Positions 11,860 through 22,826 of a stretch of 64,000 nt of DNA are shown piece after piece. The stretch comes from Pleodorina starrii. Lineage: Eukaryota > Chlorophyta > Chlorophyceae > Chlamydomonadales > Volvocaceae. The stretch's first letter is position 1. Each line of letters opens with the position of its first letter. The translations under genes were made by a program, and so were the position numbers. The notes under the pieces were generated by a model. That model had not been told where the DNA came from, searched no databases, and worked only from the letters and a program-made list of their open reading frames with translations. The stretch spans positions 7,105,001-7,169,000 of the forward strand of contig BRXU01000003.1 in assembly GCA_030267565.1 (NCBI GenBank). Reading direction: 5' to 3'.

Positions 11860-13098
11860 ATTACTGCTGTAAGTGTCAAACAGTTGTAATGATAGGTGCG
11901 ATGCTAACGCATGTGTGTCAAGATGCAAGCTTATGCGAAAAATGAGTGGTTAAGTGACTAAGGCCCTGCTTAGATGAAACCAAACATCTGCACCTTGGCA
12001 AAGGCAATAACGACTCGACTGATATGTCATTTCTGTCATTCAGGTTGCAAAACGTTGAAGCCGAGCATTTTTGTACGAACAACGACGCGAGACCACCGAT
12101 GTTCAAAGGTGCGTGCTCTGACAGCTCTAGGGCAATCTGGAGCAAGTCGGCAATATGTATTCAAGAGACAATCAATGTACGTTGCATTTCCGAAACTAAC
12201 GCCGCTTCGGTTGATTCCAGCGTTTTGGATGCAACCTGCGCGACGTTTCGCTCGATCGCCCAGAAGTGGTCCGTACCGCCTTGCCGCCACGGGCCCTGCC
12301 ACGGAAAGCATGCACGAGACCTGCCAGCACGCGCAAGAATAGACTTGGTTCATCCGTGTAGGCGCAGGACGGGTGTAGATAGGGGCAGGAAGTCCACGTG
12401 TGGCCGGAGACACCTCTGTGTCACGAACCACGCACACCTACCGCACCGATGTCCAACGTGTCATTCACGCTCTTGGGTCCTCTTGGGTGCGTGCCGCGAC
12501 AGATCACAAGCCCAAGAATCTGACGGAACGGGGCGGTGCGTTGTATCGCTGAACAGCAAAATCCCTACACAGTACGAATCTACTGCTGATGGAACGTGAT
12601 GGAAGGCCCGCCTCGCAGCTGCACAGCGGACTGGACAACTGCCGTGACGGCGGGAGGGTGCTACACTTGCTTGCCAATAGTGTGCAGCCCGTCTCTGCTA
12701 CCTGGAAGCTGCTAGCAGAAGCCCTCGACACTCGGAGTTTACATTTTTGTTATGCCCCAACTGGCCATCTTGCATCACCAAGCTCGTGCCGGTTCCGAAT
12801 TCTGCTGGGGGGAGATATCGATGCTCGTAATAGTGCAAACCTTCACGGGAGTAGTGCGGGCATGTGTCCCTTCGTCGTCTGCCCTAAGCAACCTGCTGTC
12901 AATCTGGACAATGCGTGCTTATGCTTATGGATTATACATCCGTCCCTTATTACCTGAGTAAAAGAGGGTCAGTCATGCAGCATGATCGAGGCCTGCTACG
13001 TAGTACATATCATGATTTTCACCCCTCTTCATCAACCGCTTGCAGCTAACTCTATAGGTGCCGTGCGTGTTTGGGCCAGATGAGACGAGGTACGGTAG
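11860..13098. other. Intergenic region without a recognisable gene
   Basis: Upstream flank of the FAD oxidoreductase. Base composition is more even than in the first 11 kb. Short ORFs on both strands lack domains or splice logic, and nothing specific was recognised. Confidence 0.45.
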
Positions 13099-13960
13099 GT
13101 TGTGTCGGCTTCCTTGAAGCCGGAAAAAGGCGGGGGCGGGGCCCCACTAATCCGTACGGGTGCGTGAAGTTGAGGGCTGTCTAGGGACTTGGGCCGAACC
13201 GCTGCTGGGTGCCCGCTGCCTAATAAGCGAGAACGCCGCCTCTGGGGCTATGACAACGTGCGTGGTTTCGGGTAATTTCACCGCGGGAGGTTCGAGATGC
13301 AATCGAACCAAGTCAGTTGGTGGGGCTTCGGACCTGCCTGGGAGTGGGCCCCGTGAACAAAGTGGCCGTCCGCCACGTTGGGATGTAGCCGAAAGGCGGC
13401 GCGGAATGTACGTCCGGCTGAACAGGTTGGCTCCTGCTGTATGTCCACTCTATCTTAACGGTATTCCCACCCAGCATTTTAGGGACTTGGGAGCGTTAGG
13501 TAGGCATGCGAGTCGGAAGAGACGAAGTTATTAAGGGTCATGTCGTCTATCTACTTGCTTGCGCGGGAGACCCAGATGGGGGCAAAAGCTCTTCAGCAGC
13601 CCTTGACAGCGGATCTCGACAGACATGACTTGGGTCCGTCCCTGGTGGCTGGAACCCGTGTTGTCCGGGCTTCCCAACCCCAACCCCGCCGCGTGCCATC
13701 GGTGCCATCAGCAGGTTTACATCAGATGTTCAAAGCCGTCGCGAACGAAGTCGCGCGTCGCGATGTATGACGTAATGTCACTGTACTGCACAGCGAATAT
13801 ATATCCACTTCTATTAAGGCTTGCCGACTGGACATGTTGGGCGGCCCACAGAAAACCGCATCGTGCATGCATGCATTTGCGGCGTGGCGTCCAACAACCA
13901 GTTTGTGCCCTCATATATAGTTTGCTTGTCCCTTGCAAAACTTTGGGCCATATCATATAT
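13099..13960 (-). mobile_element. Degraded hAT-like element, inverted relative of the copy at 32141-33305
   Basis: The start (13099-13160: TGTCGGCTTCCTTGAAGCCG, an A run, then GGGCGGGGCCCCACTAA and CCGTACGGG) is the reverse complement of 33243-33303. A second shared block at about 13820-13930 (GACTGGACATGTTGGGCGGC and GGCGTCCAACAACCAG) matches 32600-32700 inverted. The distal end is not found, so this copy looks truncated and older. No transposase ORF is present. The right boundary is approximate. Confidence 0.6.
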
Positions 13961-14382
13961 AGGGGTTTCACCTTGTCGTCCAAAACCTTGTCTTATGCAA
14001 GCTCTATATTTATGACGCACTGTCCTTTTACGCCGGAATGCCCTTAGACCCAGAGCGAGCCCCCTGCAGCCCCCTGCAGGCGCCGATCGCGCGATCGGGC
14101 CCACACATGTACGAGCAATTTGTACGCGCATATGTATATAAACGACGATAATAGATAACCTGAGACTAATTGCTGTTCTTGCGATTGTGCTCCATCAATT
14201 AAGTGAAAGACCCCCACCAATTTAAAGCGCGTGCGTGATCTAGTCATTCGTTTCGAACTAGTCACTCTACCTTGCTTGTTCCAGCCAACCTTAACTCCTA
14301 TTTTCATATCCTCGTGTAACATCGTGTACTTACCATGAACAGCTTGAGTTTTGGGCCCTCGTCCTGCTGCTTTCTGTTATCG

Positions 14383-14853
14383 AAAGGGGTGAGACCCCCT
14401 GAGACCCCTTCGCGGTCTCAGCCAGCACTAGTCAGTCTATTGCTGTGTGTTCTATGCAAAATATTGTACTGATTAGTGGCGGGCGAGACACGTACAGGTG
14501 CGAAGATGCGGTGGATCCATTTTCCCATGACCATGGAGGCTCAAAGCGGCCTTACAATGAGTACCAAGGATACAACCAAGTATACAACTTATTATTATCC
14601 AAAGTGCGGAGACCGTTCTTCCGTTCATCGCGGATTTGATGACCTGCTGACGGCCCTCAAACTAACGCATATTTGATCAGGCAGTCAAAGCACTAAAAAT
14701 GCTGTTAAGTTCATTCCTCTGAGACTCGCGCATTGAAGACTTTTGAAGGGCGCGCTACGGTATCAGGGCTGAGACCCCCGGGCAGCCCGATGGCCGTCCA
14801 CTCGGAGTCTCACGAGACCCGTACAGCGGGGTGTCCAGGGGTCTCACCCCTTT
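14383..14853. mobile_element. MITE-like inverted-repeat element
   Basis: AAAGGGGTGAGACCCC (14383-14398) is repeated inverted at 14838-14853 (GGGGTCTCACCCCTTT). Further GAGACCCC/GGTCTC half-sites lie just inside both ends. The flanks read TTAT|CG on the left and CG|TATTAT on the right, which allows a short TAT-type target duplication, but this is not certain. It has no coding capacity. It lies just upstream of the Cys-rich secreted protein gene and may sit in its first exon or leader. Confidence 0.5.
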
Positions 14854-15018
14854 ACGTATTATACTGTTACTAATCCTAGCAGCAACAGCGGTAGCCGCGC
14901 CTTCTCAGGAGGCAATCGCAACCTCTGATGTAAGAAAGCAGGATTGCAGGCCACGCTGTCGTCTGTGCTGACCGGGACCTCGTTGATTGGATTTGCTGCC
15001 TGCCTGCTGCTGGCGCAG

Positions 15019-17493
15019 GCAACCCTGCGGCAGCGGCGTCTCCTCGGCGCTGTGAAGCAAAATAGTTCCTGCATCTACAGCAGTTCCACCTGCGCAGTCG
15101 ATCTCCGGTTTTTCGCCAACCTGACGGCTGCTCCGGCGACCGACATTCAAAAGTATGTTGGGCTGATTGGATGGCGCCCCAGGATGCAGTATCCCTTGGC
15201 TATGCATGGGTGATCAGCGAAAACTGTAGTAGATAAGTTTCCAGGCGGCGCGTGTTATGCGTGTGCGCGTGGCTGATAGATGAGCAAGCGCGCGCGCCGT
15301 TGGACAAGCAACCAGCAGCAGGAACCGTCACCCATAAGTGGTACGGTACATGAGCTTTCCATCCTCACCATAATAGGTACCTAAGCTTCCTTGTTGCACC
15401 ACGCCGCCGCGATCAGCGTACTTGCCCGTCGATCCATCCAACATATTGCTTCCCTCTGCACGTACGCGCGTGTGGGATGCGCCGTGCGTGCGTCCCTCCG
15501 CGCGCCACCCTGCACCGCAGGTTGCTGGCACGGAGCATTGCGGACCAGTGCTACCCGGAGGACACCGCCAATGTCACTGAAAAGGGCTGCCCCCTTCAAT
15601 CAGACAACATCTTCCATGCCAGTGTAAGTTGCTGCGCACGATTTCGTCCAGGCCACGCACGCACTTCAACAAAACCTACTTTAAAAAGTGGTGATTGGTG
15701 GGGGCCCCAGGAGATGTGGGGGCCCAAGCCAATCTGATGTGGGTCGAACGGCTCTTAGTCTTGGTGTTGTTGGTGTCCCCCGCACGGGTACGTAGACCTC
15801 GCAACCGGTTAATAAGGTTAAACAATGTTGCGACTGACATACTTGCTGGAAGGAACGCGCGGCTAACCCGGCGGGTATGATTTAATTGATGAGACGGAGC
15901 CCAGGCGCGGCGGGGTGCACCGGAGGCGACCATTCGAAGTCAAAAATGGACAGCACGGTAGTGGGCTGCCGTACAGTACCCGCCAAAGCGAAATGCGTGC
16001 GTGGCAACAGTCTGATCCCTTCACACACGCCAGGGCCGCTGGCCCGGCGTAATGCTTTCTTTGTATGGGCGCTTCAGCGCTTGACTCCGTCCAGCCAGCG
16101 CCTCTCGATTGCTTGACACAACAGTCCGTTCGAATGTATCGCGTTATTCTCAACCGCCCGCACGTCGGCCATCCATGACGACTGTGCGTAACCAACCCAT
16201 GCATATTTGCCATCGTTTCGAATGCAGTCCTTCGTTGCTTCGGCTAGTTTTACTTCAGAGTCTTACGCTGCTAGCTGATGTACGTGCCCACATGCACGCA
16301 GTTGCTCCGGAACTATGTCTACTGCCCCGGTTCGCTGCTGGATCAAGCCATCGCCTGCCTGGAGACCACCACCAACGGCAGCTGCTCGGCCAATGCAGCG
16401 TGCATGTGGACTGACCGCTTCTTCGGCGTCAAGGGCGGTGGTGTCGGGACCAATGCCAGTGTCACAATGATGTCGGCTGTGGACAGCGCCATCTCCAATT
16501 CAGTCGGTTGGCTCAAGGGCCCCCACGACACGGACCTGGCGACCAACTATTACAGCGATTCCGTGGTGATGCCCTTCAAGTACTGCGCGGCGAGGTATGT
16601 GCGTGTGTGCGTGCGGACGGGCGGGGCGGGCTTGCTTGGAGTCTGCCGGTTTTGTTGGGGTGGTCGAATATATAATTGTGCTGCTCTGGACTGTTGTGCC
16701 CAGGATAGATGCTCCGCGTACTCTATCTGTTGACTCGCAACCGTCTGCTGCTGCTGCTGTTGGCTTGGCCCCAGACACCGTCCTTCTTTTATGTCCTATC
16801 TGCGGCCCCTCCTATAGCTCGAGCGATAGATCCCGCCATCCGTGCGTGCAATGCTGTGATACCGTTTATTTTATGTTTGTCCCAGGTGGACGATCAACGA
16901 GACTGTCCTGGCATCGCTCTACAACAGCTTCAGCGGGTGGCAAAAGGTAAGAGCGGCACTTATTATGGCTTGCCAGGTAGGGCAGGATACATGCATTGTT
17001 TGGTCGGTGCAAGGCATACAAGCATACATGCGTGCTGCCGACCCCCGCTTAGCATATTATTACTCTGACTTCTATCTGTTGATGTTCCCGTGTTATTTGG
17101 ATGGTCACCGCACGCACGCAGGCTGCGTTTGAGGACTACAACATGCGGACATCTGCTGCGGCGCTGCTGGGGACAGCCGGTCAGGCCATCACCGGCACAT
17201 GTGCGGCGGGCAAGCAGCTCACCGACTGGGCCGCCTCCGTTTGCACCAATGCCACCAGCGCGCAGACGTGCCCAGGCCGCCGCAACTCGGTGTACTGCCA
17301 GTGGGATTCCAATTTTGGAGTGTGCAAGCCGTTCATTCTCTCTGCAGGCGACTCTATTCGGGACCTGTACAGCGACGACGTGTGGATTGAAATGTTGAAT
17401 AATGCCACCATCAAGTGTCCGTACACTATGGATGCTGCAGTCTGCGCCGCCGGGGGGACCACCTTCACCTATGATACCGCAACGCTCGACTCC
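15019..17493 (+). CDS. Cys-rich secreted protein of unknown function, main part (last exon split by a transposon)
   Basis: Exons 15019-15152, 15521-15623, 16302-16594, 16886-16946 and 17122-17493 join with matching phases. The product has many paired Cys and N-glycosylation sites (for example QNSSC, NVTEKGC, NASVT, NETV, NATIKC), which suggests an extracytoplasmic protein. No family was recognised. The 5' end is unsure. A hydrophobic ILLLILAATAVAA leader is encoded at 14861-14899 and can splice in phase from 14928 (gtaag) to 15019, but its ATG is not found, possibly because the 14383-14853 element separates it. Alternatively an exon may start at 14950. The reading frame continues beyond 17493 into a transposon and stops at 17548-17550, adding about 19 foreign residues. 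The true C-terminus resumes at 21496. Confidence 0.7.
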
Positions 17494-17828
17494 CCCTACC
17501 AAACGAACCCCGGTTTAAGTCGGGTATTAGACCAGGTTAGGCACGGTTAGCAAGACTTAGCTGTATGGCGCTTCTGCAAGCAGCCACCTTTAACTCCGGC
17601 CAAGCAGAGTTAAACACGACTTAAACTGTCGTTTTTCGAGTTAAGGGCGACTTAAGAGGCATTTAGGCTGATTTAGCTAGGAGCGTCCAGATAGGACTGG
17701 ATTAGAATTAGCCGGAGTTTGGCCACATGCGGGTGGGTGGGGTGTGTATCGGGGGAAGAGCTGCCGCAGCCGCAAGGGCTTGTGTGATTTGTGTGTGCAC
17801 CCCCCCACCTCCCACCTTCCTTGCCCAG

Positions 17829-20123
17829 GAAGCTTCTTCGGTGGACACGAGCGGGGGCAGCAAGCGGGGATTGCCCCTGGACGACCTGGCAGGGGCTGAT
17901 GCTGCACCCAATGCCAGCAAGAAGCACAGGGCAACGGGGGCGCACCAGGTATGCTCTTCGATGATAGTAGTGGGGGTTGGCCTGTCCTGCACTATCTTGT
18001 CCGCACCCTGCCCCCAGCCGTGTCATGGCCTGTGCTGTCGTGCCCTGGCCTGCCTCTGTCCTGACCTTTCCTGTCCTGCCGTGGCGTGTCCTGTCCTGCC
18101 ACTTCTCTGCCCTGTCCTGCCGCTGCCCTGCACTACCCTCTCCTGCCCGGTACTGTCCCTGCCCTGACGTGCACTGTGCTGTGTTGACCACACCCATTAG
18201 AATACCGGTGTGTGCTCCCGCTGGCCCACTGCAGGAGGCCACCAGCGTGTTGCTGCCGTCCACAGCTGGTGGGCCGGCCCATCCAGAGGGGGCTTACAAG
18301 GACATGCTGAGGCCGCCAGCCGTCCTGACCGAGTCGGTGAGCATTCAGCTATAATATTGCAGGGCTTCGTTCTCACATTTTAAACATTCGTGATGTTTAA
18401 TACGTTCATTTCGGACCTGGCTAACAGGTAACAGCTCTGACTGAATTCCATGTATGGCTGCTAGGTATGATTGATCACTTTGTGCGTGCCGGTTCCCTGC
18501 TATTGCAGACCGAGAAGAAGTTACAGGGGCACAAAAAGCGTTGGCACGGAAAGTCGTCAGCAGTTCGCAAGCGGGCTCGCAACAATGGCCCACGCAACCG
18601 CCAACCCAAGCGCAGCGTCATCGCGCACGGGCGCCACCGCTGTCTTGATGTGAAGAAGCTGCGCGATGTGGATGCCAGCTTGTTCCTCTGTGCGAGTCCC
18701 GAGGATGTGGCGGCAACGGTGCAGCGCTCAGGCATTGCTGTCATCCACGATGCAGACCTGCAGCGGCTGGCTGCAGCAGCCGCACCCCATGCGGTGACTT
18801 ATGCCGAGGACAACGGCTTCCCCATCTTCGAGTACGTGGTGCTGGATGAGGAGGACGGCATTGAGAAGGACGGGGAGGGCAGGCCGACAATGGGCACGGG
18901 CACGGGCAGGAGAAACGACGGTCGACGGCTGCAGGCCATTCTACAAGATGACGCCCCGGCACCGCTTGTCACCTTCAAGATGCGGGCTGAGACGCTGCTG
19001 CGACCCTTCCTGGGGGCTGCACGTCGGCAGGCCGGCGTGCAGAGCATAAAGCTCATGCGGCCGGTTGTTCTGGTCAACAAGCCTGGATCGACTTTGGTCG
19101 GGCCCCAGGCGCCGCATGTGGACGTCAAACCAGGGACAATGCATGCTTACATCGCATTTGCGCCCCTGGAGGTGGACACCACACTACTGGTGGCGTCCGT
19201 TGGCAGCCACATGACGGTGAGGTTCTGGCACGATCAGGTCCAGAGGCTTAAGGCCAGAGGTGCTGGCGGCGCCGCTGCCGGCGGCGCCGCTGCCGGCGGC
19301 AGCACTTCCGACGGCGCCTCTGCCGGCGGCGCCTCTGCCAGCTAGCGGCGCCACTGCCGGCGGCGCCTCTACCGGCGGTGCCGGTGCCGGCGGCAGCACT
19401 TCCGGCGGCACTGCTGCCGACGGCGCCGCTGCCGGCGGCACCACTGCCGGCGGCGCCTCTGCCAGCGGCACCACTGCCGGCGGCGCCTCTGCCGGCGGCA
19501 GCACTTCCGGCGGCACTGCTGCCGGCGGCGCCTCTGCCGGCGGCGCCGCTGCCAGCGGCACCACTGCCGGCGGCGCCTTTGCCGGCGGCGCCGCTGCCGG
19601 CGGCAGCACTTCTGGCGGCACCGCTGCCGACGGCGCCGCTGCCGGAGGCACCACTGCCGGCGGCACCTCTGCCAGCGGCACCACTGCCGGCGGCACTGCT
19701 GCTGGCGGCATTACTGCCGACGGTGCCGCTGCCGGCGGCGCCGCTGCCGGCGGCACTGCTGCTGGCATCACCAGAGATGGTGGCAGTGGCGGCGGTGAGG
19801 ACTCGGGCTACGGCACGAGCGACATGGACACGGACTCAGACACTGACAATGAGGATGGTAGTGTGGATGACGACATCGCTGCCACGGCCGTGTCTGTGCT
19901 TTCCCAGCACACGATCCTCCGGCTACACGTGCAGCCGGGCCAGATTGTGTTCCTGCATGGTAATACCGTGCATGCGGGCGATGGCGGGAAGGCGAAGCGC
20001 TGGAGCCCCAGGATGCACTGGTACGTGCGGCCTGGTAAGGTGAAGGACCGCACTCACCCTGTCGAGGGGATGCACAACATGTTCGCTGCACTCTTCGGCC
20101 CATGGGGCCCCATCAAAGAATGA
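17829..20123 (+). pseudogene. 2-oxoglutarate/Fe(II)-oxygenase-like gene carried by the transposon, frameshifted
   Basis: Three phase-0 exons are visible: 17829-17948, 18235-18336 and 18509-20123 (stop TGA). The 5' end is not found. The first exons are hydrophilic with basic clusters (SKKHR, KKRWHGK). The long exon has an alpha/beta domain with APHVDVKPG, giving an HxD-type metal site at about 19115. Much later come PGQIVFLHGNTVHAGD (distal His at 19971) and PRMHWYVRPGK with the Arg expected after that His. This matches the jelly-roll Fe(II)/2OG dioxygenase layout; the subfamily is unknown. Between HxD and His lies an Ala/Gly/Ser/Thr minisatellite. At 19336-19345 the repeat CCAGCGGC is interrupted by an extra TAGC, which shifts the frame and creates a stop. 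Without those 4 bases the frame runs to 20123. It could be a true mutation or an assembly slip. Confidence 0.7.
19258..19770 (+). repeat. GC-rich minisatellite inside the oxygenase-like ORF
   Basis: Imperfect 15-bp units of the type GGCGCCGCTGCCGGC / GGCACCACTGCCGGC encode G-A/T-x-A-G pentads. The unit is a multiple of three, so copy-number change keeps frame. The single 4-bp irregularity at 19341 does not. Confidence 0.85.
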
Positions 20124-21495
20124 TATCAGCGATCTTGGTACTCGCGATCTGGGTACATCGCGATTCACTTGGCCTCTAAGCAGCGGCCTGTGCAGACAGC
20201 AGGCCCACCAGGGCGGGTTCACAACTAACGGAGTGGCTCCATATGGTAGTCAGGGGTGAGGCGGGCGCCCCGAGCGGTGCTGAGCAGGTAGTTCTTGCGG
20301 GTTCTCCCTCCCCAAAATGCAGTTTGTGGTGCAAGGGGAGTCAAGCCTCATTTCTGCGGAAGACCTTTAACGAGGAGTGGTTGCTCTAGAGTCTTGCTGT
20401 ACAGGTGGCTTGGTACGGCAGTTGTGCATTAGTGTCCGTAGAGCTCCGAGTTGGTGTTTGATGTCTCGTCTTCCCCGATGTCTAGCGGTTTACCTATTTT
20501 CGTTGCGGTCTTTTTCTAATTAGCGTTCAGTCGGCTTCGTTGTTGGTTTCTTAAGCTAGTCCGCGGATTCCTTGCCCGTCCACCCTCCCCTGGTTCTCGT
20601 TGCGCTCGCACCTTGGCTGCACGGGTGCTCGCGTGTCTGTGTGTGTGCCGTGTCTGTCTGTCCTTGGGTTCGTGCACCTTTGGGTTTAGGCCGGTCCAAC
20701 GGCGGGGGAGGTTTTCCCTCTTGACTCTGGTTCACTTTTGCCACACCCATCGCTAGCCTGGGCACCGTTTTTTTGCTCGATCGACGGAATCGGAGTGCAT
20801 GTGTCTGTTGGTGTTTTGCCGTCCGGTTCCGTTGCGGTCGGTTGTTGCTGTTCTGTGTTGGGGCCGTTTGTTCGTGGGCCGCGGTGCGGTGTGTTCTCCT
20901 CCTGCTTCGGGGTGTGTGCTCTACCGCAGGCTAGTCGGGGCAGTAGGCAGCTGGGCAGAGTGCTGGCACTGAGAGCAGCAAGCGGCGTCACTGTTGGGCG
21001 TGCGTCGGCCGGCAGGAGAGTTTCAGCGGCGGTTTTCTCACCATCTTTCACCGTCCCAAGCGGGGGAACGACAGTGGTTGGGATGCGTGCCCAGGGTTTG
21101 TAAGCGGCACCAATTTGTAAGGGCTACATGCGGCCACCGATGCAAGGGCATACTCGTGTAACTGTACGGTCGAGCCCTGTCGAGCGTCCGTCTATGTGCC
21201 CCACATAAGCAATCGAATCGGCAGCTCGGCACGGAACATATCCTGTCCTCATGGACGGACGCACCTTGTAAGTACGTCAAAGTGACTGTAAGATTGGATA
21301 CATCCCGCTAAGTGGTGCTAACCCAACATTTCGGACTTACACAGCTAAAGGTGGGGGCTAATACCTCGCTAACTCAAAGTCGGTTATAAGTTGTGCCTTA
21401 TCCGCACATGCCGCGATAATCCTGCTTAGGCCGACTTAGGCTAAGACGGCCACAACCTTAGCCAGACTTAAACCGGGGTTCGTTTGGTAGGGTCC

Positions 21496-21678
21496 TTCAG
21501 CACGCTCAGGACCTCGTGGTACTACATCGACACTGTTGCGTCGCCGCCCAGCAGCAGCCCACCATCGTCGTCGCCCGGCTCAGCGTCCGCACTGCGGCTC
21601 GGGTGGGCGGCTGTCCTTCTGCAGGCCGTGATGTTTGCGTTGGCGGCTCTGATGACGGGTGCCGTCCTGGTAGCTTAA
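21496..21678 (+). pseudogene. Detached 3' end of the Cys-rich secreted protein gene
   Basis: Reading on from the right target duplication gives FSTLRTSWYYIDTVASPP, a Ser/Pro-rich spacer and a hydrophobic end (WAAVLLQAVMFALAALM, then TGAVLVA) with stop TAA at 21676-21678. It is in phase with codon GAC-TCC at 17488-17493. A small-residue stretch (SSSPGSAS) followed by a C-terminal hydrophobic segment fits a GPI-anchor signal or a single membrane helix. With the transposon in place this segment is cut off from the rest of the gene, so the truncated product would lose its membrane anchor. Confidence 0.85.
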
Positions 21679-22104
21679 TTAGTTAAGACTAATATTAGGT
21701 GATACGTATTATTATGCGAGCGCTTGGATGGACGACTGAGAGAGGTAGCGGCTATATACGGGGGTCAGGCTTCCTGGAAAATCCTAAAAACCCAGAACCC
21801 TAAAACCCTCGTTTCGGAGGTGGAGCGAGAGAACTTCCTACCTATATATAATGCCCGCGCTGTACGGCAGCAGGATTACTGCGCTGGGTGCCCGCCCGCT
21901 GGGTGCAGTAGTGTTGGTGAAGCACGCCGGCGGCATTGTCATGTTTCGTGCGTCGCGTACCGGCAGGCGGCACGACGCGTTTATTTATTATGTCGTGGGT
22001 ACGTAATGAGTGGGGCCGGGGCGGCGGGGTCGCTGCCATTCACCCCTGAAGGCGCTTAACGGACGGTGCTCCCGCCTCGCTCCCTCGCCGGCATTACCTG
22101 ATTT

Positions 22105-22109
22105 TGTAA
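22105..22109 (+). terminator. Candidate TGTAA polyadenylation motif (Cys-rich protein gene)
   Basis: TGTAA, the usual poly(A) signal of volvocine algae, lies about 430 nt after the stop at 21678. The same context (GATTTTGTAAAGAC) recurs in duplication copy 2 at 29000-29004. Confidence 0.45.
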
Positions 22110-22628
22110 AGACATGACCGCGCGAGGGTGCGCTTGAACGCTACCCAACAACGCGTATTGAGCACGCGGTGAACGCCGAGATGGAGCTGTCATATGCTTG
22201 TCCAGGTGCTTGCTGTTTCATGTTGCGAAAAACAGTGCGCGCCACATTATAATTTTCCGTGATCCGCCCGGCCAAATCACGGCGGCGCACCCGACATTAG
22301 ATAGGCGCCAGTTACGCGACGGATATGTGTACGTTCTGACAGAGCCGAAGACGGCAGCAGAAACGAAAGGCCTTAATTTAAGCTCATGTCAGGGTTTATA
22401 AGAAATGAGTATATATGGGAGCGAGCCATCACGATGAATGTTCCAAGAAACCAACTGCTCGAGGCAGCAGACGTTCAACTCCGTCCTAGGCGGGTGGACC
22501 TGCCACGCAAGCAAGAGAACGAATCTAGAACCTGCACGCAGCTATCCAGCACGGCAGTTCACCGACGCACAGGTCGTTGAGTTCCTTTGAGTTTCATGTT
22601 CGTACGGATAACGACTCCCTCCTGCATG

Positions 22629-22636
22629 TATAAAGG
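22629..22636 (+). promoter_or_regulatory. Candidate TATA box of Kazal-RCC1 gene 1
   Basis: TATAAAGG lies 198 nt upstream of the ATG at 22827. The homologous site in copy 2 reads CATAAAGG, so the two promoters differ at this base. Confidence 0.45.
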
Positions 22637-22826
22637 CCTCATAGCGCGCCGCGCGTCTTACAAGCACCGACGACTGCATGGGAGCGAACGAGCGAGACGG
22701 ATACGTACAAAGGTCACCATACATTATACGCACGCTTGTAACTTGCTTGCTTGCTCGCAGGCTTGTAATTAAGCCAAGTTCCCTCTACGACGTTCAGTAG
22801 TTGCTGCATAGCCAGGTCGGGTCAAG

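Larger units (their letters stand above)
17494..21492 (+). mobile_element. CACTA-like DNA transposon, 3,999 bp, inserted in an exon
   Basis: The ends are perfect 28-bp inverted repeats beginning CCCTACCAAACGAACCCCGG and continuing TTTAAGTC. They are flanked by a 3-bp duplication TCC (17491-17493 and 21493-21495). Removing the element plus one TCC restores an open host frame (TLDS|FSTLRTSWYY). Subterminal regions are full of short GACTTAA/GAGTTAA/CTTAGG repeats in both orientations. The 3-bp duplication and subterminal repeats are hallmarks of the CACTA (EnSpm) group, although the tip is CCCTA rather than CACTA. No transposase was seen. The only coding content is the oxygenase-like gene, so the element is probably non-autonomous or carries a captured gene. 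Confidence 0.88.

Noticed and set aside
13160..13770. Two + strand ORFs of 124 and 76 codons
   Set aside because: They overlap the degraded transposon copy and have no recognisable domain.
14083..14098. Perfect 16-bp palindrome CCGATCGCGCGATCGG
   Set aside because: Isolated, with no repeat, gene start or second copy nearby; it could be chance in GC-rich DNA.
14944..15213. Frame starting TTG with a hydrophobic stretch upstream of exon 15019
   Set aside because: No ATG and no clear upstream splice partner; the segment 14929-15018 fits an intron in the alternative model. Kept only as a possibility in the gene entry.
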